A DNA stretch of 51,084 nt from Comamonadaceae bacterium. GTDB taxonomy: Bacteria; Pseudomonadota; Gammaproteobacteria; Burkholderiales; Burkholderiaceae_C. This document shows positions 35,658 to 43,036 of this stretch, in pieces. Position 1 is the first letter of the stretch, and the number at the start of each line of letters is the position of its first letter. The notes under the pieces were generated by a model. It had not been told where the DNA came from. It did not search any database and saw only the letters and a program-made list of their open reading frames with translations. A program made the position numbers and the translations under genes. The stretch covers positions 1 to 51,084 of the forward strand of contig JAIXXF010000036.1 of the NCBI GenBank assembly GCA_027490925.1, given 5' to 3'.

Positions 35658-36353
35658 TCAGGCCACGCGCACCTCAAGGCCAACCAGGCCGTCGATGCCG
35701 CAGGTCATGAGGTCGCCAGGCACCACCGCGCCCACGCCCTCCGGCGTGCCGGTGAATATCAGGTCACCGGGTTGCAGGGTCCACGCGGCCGACAAGTGTT
35801 CGATGACCTCGCCGATGTTCCAGATCAGTTGGCCGATGTGGCTGCGCTGCCTGTCAATGCCATTGACCTGAAGCCACAACGCTGCCGAGCCGACTTCGCC
35901 CGCCTGTGCCACCGGCGTGATGGTCCCAATCGGTGCCGACGCGTCGTGGGCCTTGCCAACGCACCATGGGCGCCCCTGCTTTTTCATGTCGTTTTGCAGG
36001 TCTCGGCGGGTCATGTCCAAACCCACCGCGTACCCGAAGATGTGGTGGTGCGCATCGGCCGCACGGATATTGGCGCCACCGTTGCCGATGGCGACCACCA
36101 ACTCGACTTCGTGGTGCAGGTTACGCGTCAAGCTGGGGTAGGCCAGGGTGATGGTCTCGCCCGGCTCGGCCGGGACGATCGCATCGGCTGGTTTGGTGAA
36201 GAAAAAAGGCGGCTCACGGCCGGTGAAACCCATCTCTTTGGCATGTTCCTCGTAGTTGCGACCGACGCAATAGACGCGGTGCACTGGAAACCGCTGTGTG
36301 CGCCCAGCCACGGGCACGCTGGGGATGGGCGAGGGCGCGAAAACATAGCTCAT
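35658..36353 (-). CDS. fumarylacetoacetate hydrolase family protein, fumarylpyruvate hydrolase-like
   Basis: A 231-residue FAH-family enzyme. Motifs: YCVGRNYEEHAKEMG, PPFFFTKPADAIV, the metal-ligand Glu pair in NLHHEVELVVAIG, GYAVGLDMTRRDLQ and GDLIFTGTPEGVGAV. The start MSYVFAPSPIPSVPV and spacing resemble fumarylpyruvate hydrolases of the gentisate pathway (C-C cleavage to fumarate and pyruvate), but other 2-oxo-acid hydrolases of the family cannot be excluded. Ring-cleavage genes are not in the window. AAAGG precedes the ATG at 36353. It is divergent from a marR gene. Confidence 0.82.
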   Translation of the reverse strand: MSYVFAPSPIPSVPVAGRTQRFPVHRVYCVGRNYEEHAKEMGFTGREPPFFFTKPADAIVPAEPGETITLAYPSLTRNLHHEVELVVAIGNGGANIRAADAHHHIFGYAVGLDMTRRDLQNDMKKQGRPWCVGKAHDASAPIGTITPVAQAGEVGSAALWLQVNGIDRQRSHIGQLIWNIGEVIEHLSAAWTLQPGDLIFTGTPEGVGAVVPGDLMTCGIDGLVGLEVRVA

Positions 36354-36607
36354 GACGACCTTTCTTGATTGGCCCAAGGCGTATCCGCAGCGTTGGGCGT
36401 CCAGCGCCACCGGTACCAGGCACACACGGCCCATGGGCTCTTTACGCCATCGTACACAGTGCTCTGCGGATCGGGCGAAAGGAATGCTTCAGCGGTGTTG
36501 ACCCGGACGAGAGCCGCAATCGAGCTGGTCTTGTGACCACAGACAACGTTTTGACCGCTGACCCTCCGAAATCGGCTGGTTCCGGGAAAATTTCGGGGCA
36601 ATCACGC

Positions 36608-36635
36608 CATTTGGTGGCTAAACTCATACCAAATG
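36608..36635. promoter_or_regulatory. candidate MarR operator overlapping the marR start
   Basis: CATTTGGT (36608-36615), 12 bp, ACCAAATG (36628-36635): a perfect 8-bp inverted repeat. The right arm contains the marR ATG (36633). It lies in the divergent region between the FAH-family gene and marR, where an autoregulatory operator is expected. Confidence 0.55.
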
Positions 36636-37073
36636 AGCGAGAGTTTTGAATTCCAGCAGACGCCAGGACACCTCATACGGAGGCTGCACCAGTTCGCGGT
36701 GGCCACTTTCATGGACGCCTGCGGGCGCTGGGACATCACGCCGGTGCAGTTCTCAATCCTGCAAGCGCTGATGGAGGGCTCGGGGTGCGACCAGGTCACG
36801 CTGGCGCAGCGGGTGGCCTTTGACGCCGCTACGTCGGGCTCCGTGATCGCTCGGTTGGAGAAAAAGGGTTGGCTTCGCCGCGAACTCGACGCGGACGATC
36901 GCCGCCGCAAATTGCTTTGGGTGACGCCAGAGGGTGAGCGACTGGTCAATCAAATGGCCGACGCCGCAGCCGACGCCCAGAAGCGACTCCTTGCGCCGCT
37001 GAACGATGCCGAGCGCACGGTTTTCAGCGGCTTGCTCGCCACGCTGGTCTCTGCGCACGCCGAAAGAGACTGA
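36633..37073 (+). CDS. MarR-family transcriptional regulator
   Basis: A 146-residue MarR regulator with a winged helix: QFSILQALMEGSG, VTLAQRVAFDAATSGSVIARLEKKGWLRRELDADDRRRKLLWVTPEGERLV (about residues 40-108). The DxR wing motif DADDRR is intact. N- and C-terminal helices form the dimer interface. It is divergent from the FAH-family gene, so control of that gene by an aromatic ligand is plausible. The inverted repeat over its start suggests autorepression. Confidence 0.88.
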   Translation: MSESFEFQQTPGHLIRRLHQFAVATFMDACGRWDITPVQFSILQALMEGSGCDQVTLAQRVAFDAATSGSVIARLEKKGWLRRELDADDRRRKLLWVTPEGERLVNQMADAAADAQKRLLAPLNDAERTVFSGLLATLVSAHAERD

Positions 37074-37118
37074 ATCCCACCAACCCGAACGGTGTTACCG
37101 CACCGATTGGCGTGGACG

Positions 37119-37409
37119 TCAGACCAAGTAGAAGTGTTCAACCACCGGTGGCGCCGAGAAAAACGGCCCAACGATCGCACGCCATTCGGCGAAAGCGGGG
37201 GATTGGCGGAACCCCACTGTGTGGTCCTCCAGCGAGGCCCAGCGGATCTGCAGCACGTAGCGTTCAGGCGACTCCACCCCATGGTGCACAGTGTGTCCCA
37301 GGTATCCTTTGGCGTGCGCGATCACGGTGGCCAGTCCATGTTGGATGGCAGATTCAAACGCGGCTTGCTGGCCAGGCTGGATGCGGATGTCGGCGAGTTC
37401 GAGGATCAT
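37119..37409 (-). CDS. antibiotic biosynthesis monooxygenase (ABM)-type small protein
   Basis: A 96-residue ferredoxin-like alpha/beta protein: LADIRIQPGQQAAFESAIQHGLATV, GYLGHTVHHGVESPERYVLQIRWASLEDHTVGFRQSPAFAEWRAIVGPFF. This is the ABM dimeric barrel pattern (beta-alpha-beta, then W/H-containing strand). ABM members include cofactor-free monooxygenases and many of unknown role. It overlaps the preceding DUF1330-like gene by four bases, so they form a two-gene unit, convergent with marR. Confidence 0.78.
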   Translation of the reverse strand: MILELADIRIQPGQQAAFESAIQHGLATVIAHAKGYLGHTVHHGVESPERYVLQIRWASLEDHTVGFRQSPAFAEWRAIVGPFFSAPPVVEHFYLV

Positions 37410-37726
37410 GGTGATGACGGGCTTTCTTCGTAGCTAAGCAGGACCACGTCGGCTGCTGCGTCGCGCAAGGGAATCAACGCCTGGTAGGCGGACGAAGCGT
37501 GCCACGCGGCCACTGCGGCAGCGTCGGGGAATCGGATCACCACGGTCAAGGAGGCAGGGTGTTGGCCGTTCAACACCGCCGTTTTTTGGCCTCTGAACAC
37601 AATGTTCGCTCGCCAAGGCGACAGTGTGGCGGGAACGCGCGCGCAGTACGATGCCCACAGCTCGGGCTGCTTCACGCTGATGTGGCCGATCAAGTAGCCA
37701 AGCGCTGGGGGTGTCGAGTGTGTCAT
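37406..37726 (-). CDS. DUF1330 family protein
   Basis: A 106-residue protein with the DUF1330 pattern: LGYLIGHISVKQPELWASYCARVPATLSPWRANIVFRGQKTAVLNG, VVIRFPDAAAVAAWHASSAYQALIPLRDAAADVVLLSYEE. It shares the dimeric alpha/beta-barrel fold class with the ABM gene it overlaps (ATGA). Function unknown. Divergent from pgeF with 29 bp between start codons. Confidence 0.78.
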   Translation of the reverse strand: MTHSTPPALGYLIGHISVKQPELWASYCARVPATLSPWRANIVFRGQKTAVLNGQHPASLTVVIRFPDAAAVAAWHASSAYQALIPLRDAAADVVLLSYEESPSSP

Positions 37727-37755
37727 GTCCGGTGGGATGCGTTTATGCTAGCACG

Positions 37756-38568
37756 ATGCAAATGTACAGCGCCAAGGCATCGCTGACATGGCCCGACGGC
37801 TGGGTGATTCCCGATTGGCCAGCCCCGGCCCATGTGCGTGCGGTCATGACTGGCAGACAGGGGGGCGCTTCCGCCCCACCTTGGCACAGTTTCAACCTGG
37901 GTGATCACGTGGGCGACGACCCGGTTTCGGTGGCCCAAAACCGGGCCCAACTGGCCGCTTGCTTGGGTGCGCAGCCGGTGTTTCTCAACCAAGTACACGG
38001 CCAGACGGTCGTCGTCCTGGCCGAGCCGGTGCGCGATGGCATGGTGGCCGATGCCTGCATCGCAGCGCGCCCGGGCGTGGCGTGCACCGTGATGGTGGCC
38101 GACTGCCTGCCTTTGTTGTTCACCAACGCGCAGGGGCGTCTGGTGGGCGCGGTCCACGCGGGCTGGCGCGGGCTGGCGGGCGGGGTGCTGGAAGCGTTTT
38201 TATCCGAGTTTCAGCGCCAGGCCGACATGAGGCCTGAAGGCAGAGCTATGAAAAATAAAGCTGAAATCATCGCCTGGTTGGGTCCGTGTATCGGCCCCAA
38301 TCGTTTTGAGGTGGGTACCGAGGTGCGCGACGTGTTCGAGGCACAGCGTCCAACCGATACCTATTGCTTCCGGTCGATTTCAAACGGCAAATACCTGGCC
38401 GACTTGCCTGAGCTGGCGCGGGCTCGTCTGCGGGCGATGGGCGTTGAGAGGGTGTATGGCAACAACAGCACCGATGACTGGTGCACGGCGACCCGGTCCG
38501 ACGTTTTCTTTTCCCACCGCCGCGACGGTCGCAGCGGCCGCATGGCCGCCTGCATCTGGCTCACTTAA
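37756..38568 (+). CDS. pgeF: laccase-domain purine nucleoside phosphorylase-like protein (YfiH/PgeF)
   Basis: A 270-residue YfiH-family protein; members act as zinc-dependent purine nucleoside phosphorylases/adenosine deaminases, and E. coli YfiH (PgeF) edits peptidoglycan precursors. Conserved metal-site blocks: FLNQVHGQTVVVL, ADCLPLLFTNAQGRLVGAVHAGWRGLAGGV, WLGPCIGPNRFEVG and the C-terminal WCTATRSDVFFSHRRDGRSGRMAACIW. Between GVLEAFLSEF and IIAWLGPCIGP it has a basic stretch of roughly eight residues (EGRAMKNK) that I do not expect in the family. Its DNA matches the CTAT-N7-ATAG repeat. Start ATG 37756 is the most 3' of several in-frame starts and fits the gap to the divergent gene. Confidence 0.88.
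   Translation: MQMYSAKASLTWPDGWVIPDWPAPAHVRAVMTGRQGGASAPPWHSFNLGDHVGDDPVSVAQNRAQLAACLGAQPVFLNQVHGQTVVVLAEPVRDGMVADACIAARPGVACTVMVADCLPLLFTNAQGRLVGAVHAGWRGLAGGVLEAFLSEFQRQADMRPEGRAMKNKAEIIAWLGPCIGPNRFEVGTEVRDVFEAQRPTDTYCFRSISNGKYLADLPELARARLRAMGVERVYGNNSTDDWCTATRSDVFFSHRRDGRSGRMAACIWLT
38245..38261 (+). repeat. degenerate CTAT-N7-ATAG repeat inside pgeF
   Basis: GCTATGAAAAATAAAGC: same layout as the intergenic copies with one mismatch in the right arm (AAAGC for ATAGC). It encodes AMKNKA within an extra loop of the protein. Confidence 0.4.
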
Positions 38569-38815
38569 GGCCTGGCTCGCTGGATGGCTCAGCGGCTGTG
38601 GCATCGCGATGCGCAGCCAGCGACTCGGCCTCGCGGGCTTTGCGCGCTTTGCGGCGAGCGGGTGTTTGCATCAAGTACACCGCCAGCGCCACAGGCCCCA
38701 GCCCGTAAAGGACAAAGGTAATAATGCCGCCGAGCACAGTGCCGTCGACGTGCATGGCCTCGGCGATAGCCATCATCATCGCGACGTAAACCCAGCCGAT
38801 GACCAAGATGTACAT
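38561..38815 (-). CDS. small two-span membrane protein (84 aa)
   Basis: Eighty-four residues with two hydrophobic segments (MYILVIGWVYVAMMMAIAEA and GGIITFVLYGLGPVALAVYLM) and a charged cytoplasmic tail RRKARKAREAESLAAHRD. It converges with pgeF, overlapping its 3' end by 8 bp, and is divergent from phaC. Family not recognised beyond similar hypothetical proteins. Confidence 0.65.
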   Translation of the reverse strand: MYILVIGWVYVAMMMAIAEAMHVDGTVLGGIITFVLYGLGPVALAVYLMQTPARRKARKAREAESLAAHRDATAAEPSSEPGLK

Positions 38816-38927
38816 GTGTGCATGATGGCACAGTTGTCAGATTCGCGAGGGCCACGGCCACCATACTCAGAACAGTTCGTCGGACAACGGCGACCGGCCG
38901 TGGCGCATCACAACCCAGGAGACCAGC

Positions 38928-40652
38928 ATGGCGACCCCACCCCCATTTCCCCTCGGCAGCGATTGGTCGCAAATGGCCAATCAAATCCAGCAGCAGTTCG
39001 GTGATGGCTGGAACAAAGCGCTGCAGTCGTTCCAGGGGATAGGCGCTTCGACCCAACACCCCGGCATGCCGACGGTTCCCAGCCTCAATTTGGCGGCCGA
39101 CAAGGTGATGGCCCTGCAAAAGCAATACCTGGAAGAAGCCAGCGCGCTGTGGAACCGGGGCCTGACAGACACCACGGTCCACCAGGACAAGCGATTCGCT
39201 GACGACGCCTGGGCCACCAACCCGGTGGCGGCGTTTTCTGCGGCAGCCTATCTGCTGAACGCGCGCACCCTGATGGGGCTGGCCGACGCCGTGGAGGGCG
39301 ACGAAAAAACGCGTGCCCGCATGCGGTTCGCGGTGGAGCAATGGATGGCTGCTTCGGCGCCCAGCAATTTTTTGGCCTTCAACGCCGAGGAGCAAAAAAA
39401 AGCGCTGGCCACGAAAGGGGAAAGCATCGCGTTGGGCATCAAGAACCTGTTGCACGACGTGCAGCAAGGCCACGTGTCCATGACGGACGAGAGCCAGTTC
39501 GAGGTTGGCAAAAATGTGGCCACCACCGAAGGCGCTGTGGTGTTCGAGAACGAGCTGTTCCAACTCATCGAGTACAAGCCGCTGACGACCAAGGTCTATG
39601 AGAAACCCTTCCTGCTGGTGCCACCTTGCATCAACAAGTTTTACATCTTGGACTTGCAGCCTGAGAACTCGGTGATCCGCTATGCGGTGGCCCAGGGGCA
39701 CCGGACCTTTGTGGTGAGCTGGCGCAACCCCGACGCCACCCTGGGCACCAAAACCTGGGACGACTACATCGAAGACGCCGCCATCAAGGCCATCGCTGTG
39801 ACCCAAGAGGTGACTGGCGCCAAGCAAATCAATGCCCTGGGGTTCTGTGTAGGCGGCACCATCTTGAGCACCGCGCTGGCCGTGCTGGCCGCGCGCGGTC
39901 AGCAGCCCGTCGCGTCGGCGACCTTGCTCACCACGCTTTTGGACTTCACTGACACCGGCATTCTCGACATCTTCATTGACGAGAACTTCGTCAAGTACCG
40001 CGAGGCGCAAATGGGGCAAGGCGGTTTGCTGAAAGGCCAGGAATTGGCCTCCACCTTCAGCTTTCTGCGGCCCAACGACCTCGTTTGGAACTACGTGGTG
40101 GGCAATTACCTCAAGGGCGAGACGCCGCCGCCATTCGACCTGCTGTACTGGAACAGCGACTGCACCAACTTGCCGGGACCGTTTTACGCCTGGTACCTGC
40201 GCAACACCTACCTTGAAAACAACTTGATCAAACAGGGGGCGGTGGCGGTGTGCGGCGAGACGATCGACTTTGGCAAGGTTGATCTGCCGGTCTACATCTA
40301 CGGGTCGCGCGAAGACCACATTGTACCGATCGGCGGGGCGTACGCGTCGACACAGGTGTTCCCAGGCAAGAAGCGGTTTGTCATGGGCGCGTCCGGTCAC
40401 ATTGCCGGGGTGATCAACCCACCAGCCAAAGGAAAGCGCAGCCACTGGATCGGCAGCGACACCCGATTCCCCAAGTCGGTGGACCAATGGCTTGCCACCG
40501 CCAAAGAGCACCCGGGTAGCTGGTGGACCGACTGGTCGAACTGGCTCAAGACCCACGCGGGCAAACAAGTGGCCGCCCCCAAAACTTACGGCAAGGGGAA
40601 ATACAAGGCCACGGAGCCAGCCCCAGGGCGCTATGTGAAAGCCAAGGCCTAG
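38928..40652 (+). CDS. phaC: class I poly(3-hydroxyalkanoate) synthase
   Basis: A 574-residue class I PHA synthase that polymerises 3-hydroxybutyryl-CoA on granule surfaces. The catalytic triad is visible: C307 in the lipase-like box GFCVGG, D463 in YGSREDHIVP and H491 in GASGHIAGVINPP. The conserved Trp-rich C-terminal region (GSWWTDWSNWLKTHAGKQV) ends in a Lys-rich tail. The N-terminal 90 residues (DWSQMANQIQQQFGDGWNKALQSFQ) form the variable domain. AGGAGACC precedes the ATG. phaA and phaB follow on the same strand. Confidence 0.96.
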   Translation: MATPPPFPLGSDWSQMANQIQQQFGDGWNKALQSFQGIGASTQHPGMPTVPSLNLAADKVMALQKQYLEEASALWNRGLTDTTVHQDKRFADDAWATNPVAAFSAAAYLLNARTLMGLADAVEGDEKTRARMRFAVEQWMAASAPSNFLAFNAEEQKKALATKGESIALGIKNLLHDVQQGHVSMTDESQFEVGKNVATTEGAVVFENELFQLIEYKPLTTKVYEKPFLLVPPCINKFYILDLQPENSVIRYAVAQGHRTFVVSWRNPDATLGTKTWDDYIEDAAIKAIAVTQEVTGAKQINALGFCVGGTILSTALAVLAARGQQPVASATLLTTLLDFTDTGILDIFIDENFVKYREAQMGQGGLLKGQELASTFSFLRPNDLVWNYVVGNYLKGETPPPFDLLYWNSDCTNLPGPFYAWYLRNTYLENNLIKQGAVAVCGETIDFGKVDLPVYIYGSREDHIVPIGGAYASTQVFPGKKRFVMGASGHIAGVINPPAKGKRSHWIGSDTRFPKSVDQWLATAKEHPGSWWTDWSNWLKTHAGKQVAAPKTYGKGKYKATEPAPGRYVKAKA

Positions 40653-40747
40653 GCTCTGGCGAGGGCTGTAATGCCCGCACACGTCATTGCAGGAATTTAT
40701 TGGCCACCTTGCTCGCAGACAAAAACACCATTGAGAGGAGACACCCC

Positions 40748-41926
40748 ATGGAAGACATCGTCATCGTTTCTGCCGCCCGCACCCCTGTGGGCAAGTTTGG
40801 CGGCACGCTCGCCAAAATCCCGGCCACCGACTTGGGGGCCATTGTTATCCAAGGCGTTCTGGCGCGCAGCGGGTTGGCGGCCGAGCAGGTGGGTGAGGTC
40901 ATCATGGGCCAGGTGTTGGCGGCCGGTGCAGGGCAAAACCCCGCGCGCCAAGCGGTCCTCAAAGGCGGTTTGCAACACGGCACGCCTGGACTGACGATCA
41001 ACGCGGTGTGTGGCTCGGGCCTGAAGGCGGTGATGCTGGCAGCGCAAGCGGTGGCCTGTGGGGACAGCGAGATCGTGATCGCGGGCGGGCAGGAAAACAT
41101 GAGCGCCGCGCCCCATGTGCTTTTGGGCTCCCGCGACGGTCAGCGCATGGGCGATTGGAAGATGACCGACTCAATGATCGTGGATGGCCTGTGGGACGTG
41201 TATAACCAGTACCACATGGGCATCACGGCCGAGAACGTGGCCAGAAAGTACGCCATCGGCCGCGACGCACAAGACGCGTTCGCGCTGGCCAGCCAGCAGA
41301 AGGCCGGCGCCGCCCAAGACTCAGGCAAGTTCAAAGACGAAATCGTGCCGGTCACGATCCCGCAAAAGAAGGGTGAACCGGTGGTGTTTGCCACCGATGA
41401 ATTCATCAACAAGAAGACCAACGCTGACGCCTTGGCGGGCTTGCGGCCTGCGTTTGACAAAGCGGGCGGTGTGACCGCGGGCAACGCGTCGGGCATCAAC
41501 GACGGTGCGGCGGCGGTGATGGTCATGACGGCAAAGAAAGCATCTGCCTTGGGCCTGAAACCGCTGGGCCGTATCGCCAGTTTCGCCACCAGCGGTCTGG
41601 ACCCGGCATTCATGGGCATGGGTCCGGTACCGGCGTCGACCAAGGCGCTGGCGCGGGCCGGCTGGAAGGCGCAGGACCTCGACCTGCTTGAGATCAACGA
41701 GGCGTTTGCAGCCCAAGCGTGTGCGGTCAACCAAGAGATGGGCTGGGACACCAGCAAGGTCAATGTGAACGGTGGCGCCATCGCCATTGGTCACCCGATC
41801 GGGGCGTCAGGCTGCAGGATTCTGGTCACGCTGCTGCATGAAATGCAGCGCCGCGACAGCAAGCGAGGCATCGCCTCGCTGTGCATCGGCGGGGGCATGG
41901 GGGTTGCCCTAACCATTGAGCGCTGA
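40748..41926 (+). CDS. phaA: acetyl-CoA acetyltransferase (beta-ketothiolase)
   Basis: A 392-residue thiolase that condenses two acetyl-CoA to acetoacetyl-CoA, the first step of PHB synthesis. Nucleophile C88 is in [12 protein letters not shown]349 in [11 protein letters not shown]379 in LCIGGGMG, with NEAFAAQA before it. GAGAGGAGAC precedes ATG 40748 with ideal spacing. The frame is open upstream into phaC but homology begins at [19 protein letters not shown]. Length is typical. Confidence 0.96.
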   Translation: MEDIVIVSAARTPVGKFGGTLAKIPATDLGAIVIQGVLARSGLAAEQVGEVIMGQVLAAGAGQNPARQAVLKGGLQHGTPGLTINAVCGSGLKAVMLAAQAVACGDSEIVIAGGQENMSAAPHVLLGSRDGQRMGDWKMTDSMIVDGLWDVYNQYHMGITAENVARKYAIGRDAQDAFALASQQKAGAAQDSGKFKDEIVPVTIPQKKGEPVVFATDEFINKKTNADALAGLRPAFDKAGGVTAGNASGINDGAAAVMVMTAKKASALGLKPLGRIASFATSGLDPAFMGMGPVPASTKALARAGWKAQDLDLLEINEAFAAQACAVNQEMGWDTSKVNVNGGAIAIGHPIGASGCRILVTLLHEMQRRDSKRGIASLCIGGGMGVALTIER

Positions 41927-41985
41927 GTTTGCGTTCACAATGAAGACAGTTAATGCTGCAGGCCCTCGTGATCCTTGGTCCTTCA

Positions 41986-42002
41986 GCTATAAAACTGATA
42001 GT
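41986..42002. repeat. CTAT-N7-ATAG hairpin repeat, copy 2
   Basis: GCTATAAAACTGATAGT, in the 99-bp gap between phaA and phaB, ending about 24 bp before the phaB ATG. It could affect processing between the two genes. Confidence 0.55.
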
Positions 42003-42025
42003 GAAAAAACCGTTTGGAGCGAGTC

Positions 42026-42763
42026 ATGAGTAAGAAAGTAGCGTACGTCACCGGGGGGATGGGGGGCATTGGCACGGCGATTTGCCAGCGACTGAACAAA
42101 GAAGGTTTCACCGTCATCGCTGGTTGCGGCCCGACCCGAGACTACGCCAAATGGTTGGCCGAGCAGGCCGCGCTGGGCTACACCTTCCACGCCTCCGTCG
42201 GCAACGTGGGCGACTGGGACTCCACGGTCGAGGCCTTCAGCAAGGCCAAAGCCGAACATGGCAGCATCGACGTGTTGGTCAACAACGCGGGCATCACCAA
42301 AGACCGCATGTTCCTCAAGATGACCCGCGACGACTGGGACTCGGTGATCGAAACCAACCTGAACTCGATGTTCAATGTGACCAAGCAGGTGGTCGGCGAC
42401 ATGGTCGATAAAGGCTGGGGCCGCATCGTGAACATTTCATCCGTCAATGGCGAGAAGGGCCAAGCTGGTCAGACCAACTACTCAGCCGCCAAAGCGGGCA
42501 TGCATGGCTTCACCATGGCGCTGGCACAAGAGTTGGCCAGCAAAGGCGTCACCGTGAATACCGTCAGCCCTGGCTACATCGGCACCGACATGGTCAAGGC
42601 CATCCGCCAGGACGTGCTGGACAAGATCGTGGGCACCATTCCAGTCAAACGCTTGGGCAAGCCCGAGGAAATTGCGTCCATCATCGCGTGGCTCGCGTCC
42701 GACGAGGGCGGCTACAGCACTGGCGCCGACTTTTCGGTCAACGGCGGACTCCACATGGGTTGA
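42026..42763 (+). CDS. phaB: acetoacetyl-CoA reductase
   Basis: A 245-residue short-chain dehydrogenase that reduces acetoacetyl-CoA to (R)-3-hydroxybutyryl-CoA with NADPH. Cofactor motif YVTGGMGGIGTAI (8-20), NNAG (86-89), catalytic S139-Y152-K156 in NISSVNGEKGQAGQTNYSAAKAG, and SPGYIGTDMVKA. Start ATG 42026 (MSKKVAYVTGG) is preceded by GAGCGAG. A strong terminator lies about 90 bp after the stop, so phaCAB ends here. Confidence 0.95.
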   Translation: MSKKVAYVTGGMGGIGTAICQRLNKEGFTVIAGCGPTRDYAKWLAEQAALGYTFHASVGNVGDWDSTVEAFSKAKAEHGSIDVLVNNAGITKDRMFLKMTRDDWDSVIETNLNSMFNVTKQVVGDMVDKGWGRIVNISSVNGEKGQAGQTNYSAAKAGMHGFTMALAQELASKGVTVNTVSPGYIGTDMVKAIRQDVLDKIVGTIPVKRLGKPEEIASIIAWLASDEGGYSTGADFSVNGGLHMG

Positions 42764-42854
42764 CGCCGTGCCCGCGCCAGCATCGGGCCGGGCCATTTTC
42801 ATGGCCATGCGAGTTGTCCCGCATGGTCCTTTTCGCCCGCCAAAGCGACTCTCC

Positions 42855-42878
42855 AAAACCCGCTCCGGCGGGTTTTTT
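42855..42878 (+). terminator. Rho-independent terminator after phaB
   Basis: AAAACCCGC, TCCG loop, GCGGG followed by TTTTTT (42873-42878): GC stem with A/T-run extension. Canonical. Confidence 0.9.
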
Positions 42879-43036
42879 GCTTCCGAGGTGGCGTGGTTCA
42901 GATGGGTAGCTGGGCCTCCAGGCGCAGCTGATGGCCAGGTCAAGCGGTGTCGGGCGGCCCAGTGGAACCTGGGAGCTTCAGAGGAAAACAGCCCTTGGGC
43001 AAAGGTCCGATGCGACCATGCGGCACGCCACGCTGA

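Noticed and set aside
38589-40682. 697-residue open frame antisense to phaC
   Set aside because: Shadow of a high-GC gene in the opposite strand; low-complexity His/Arg/Gly composition, no ribosome site, no family features.
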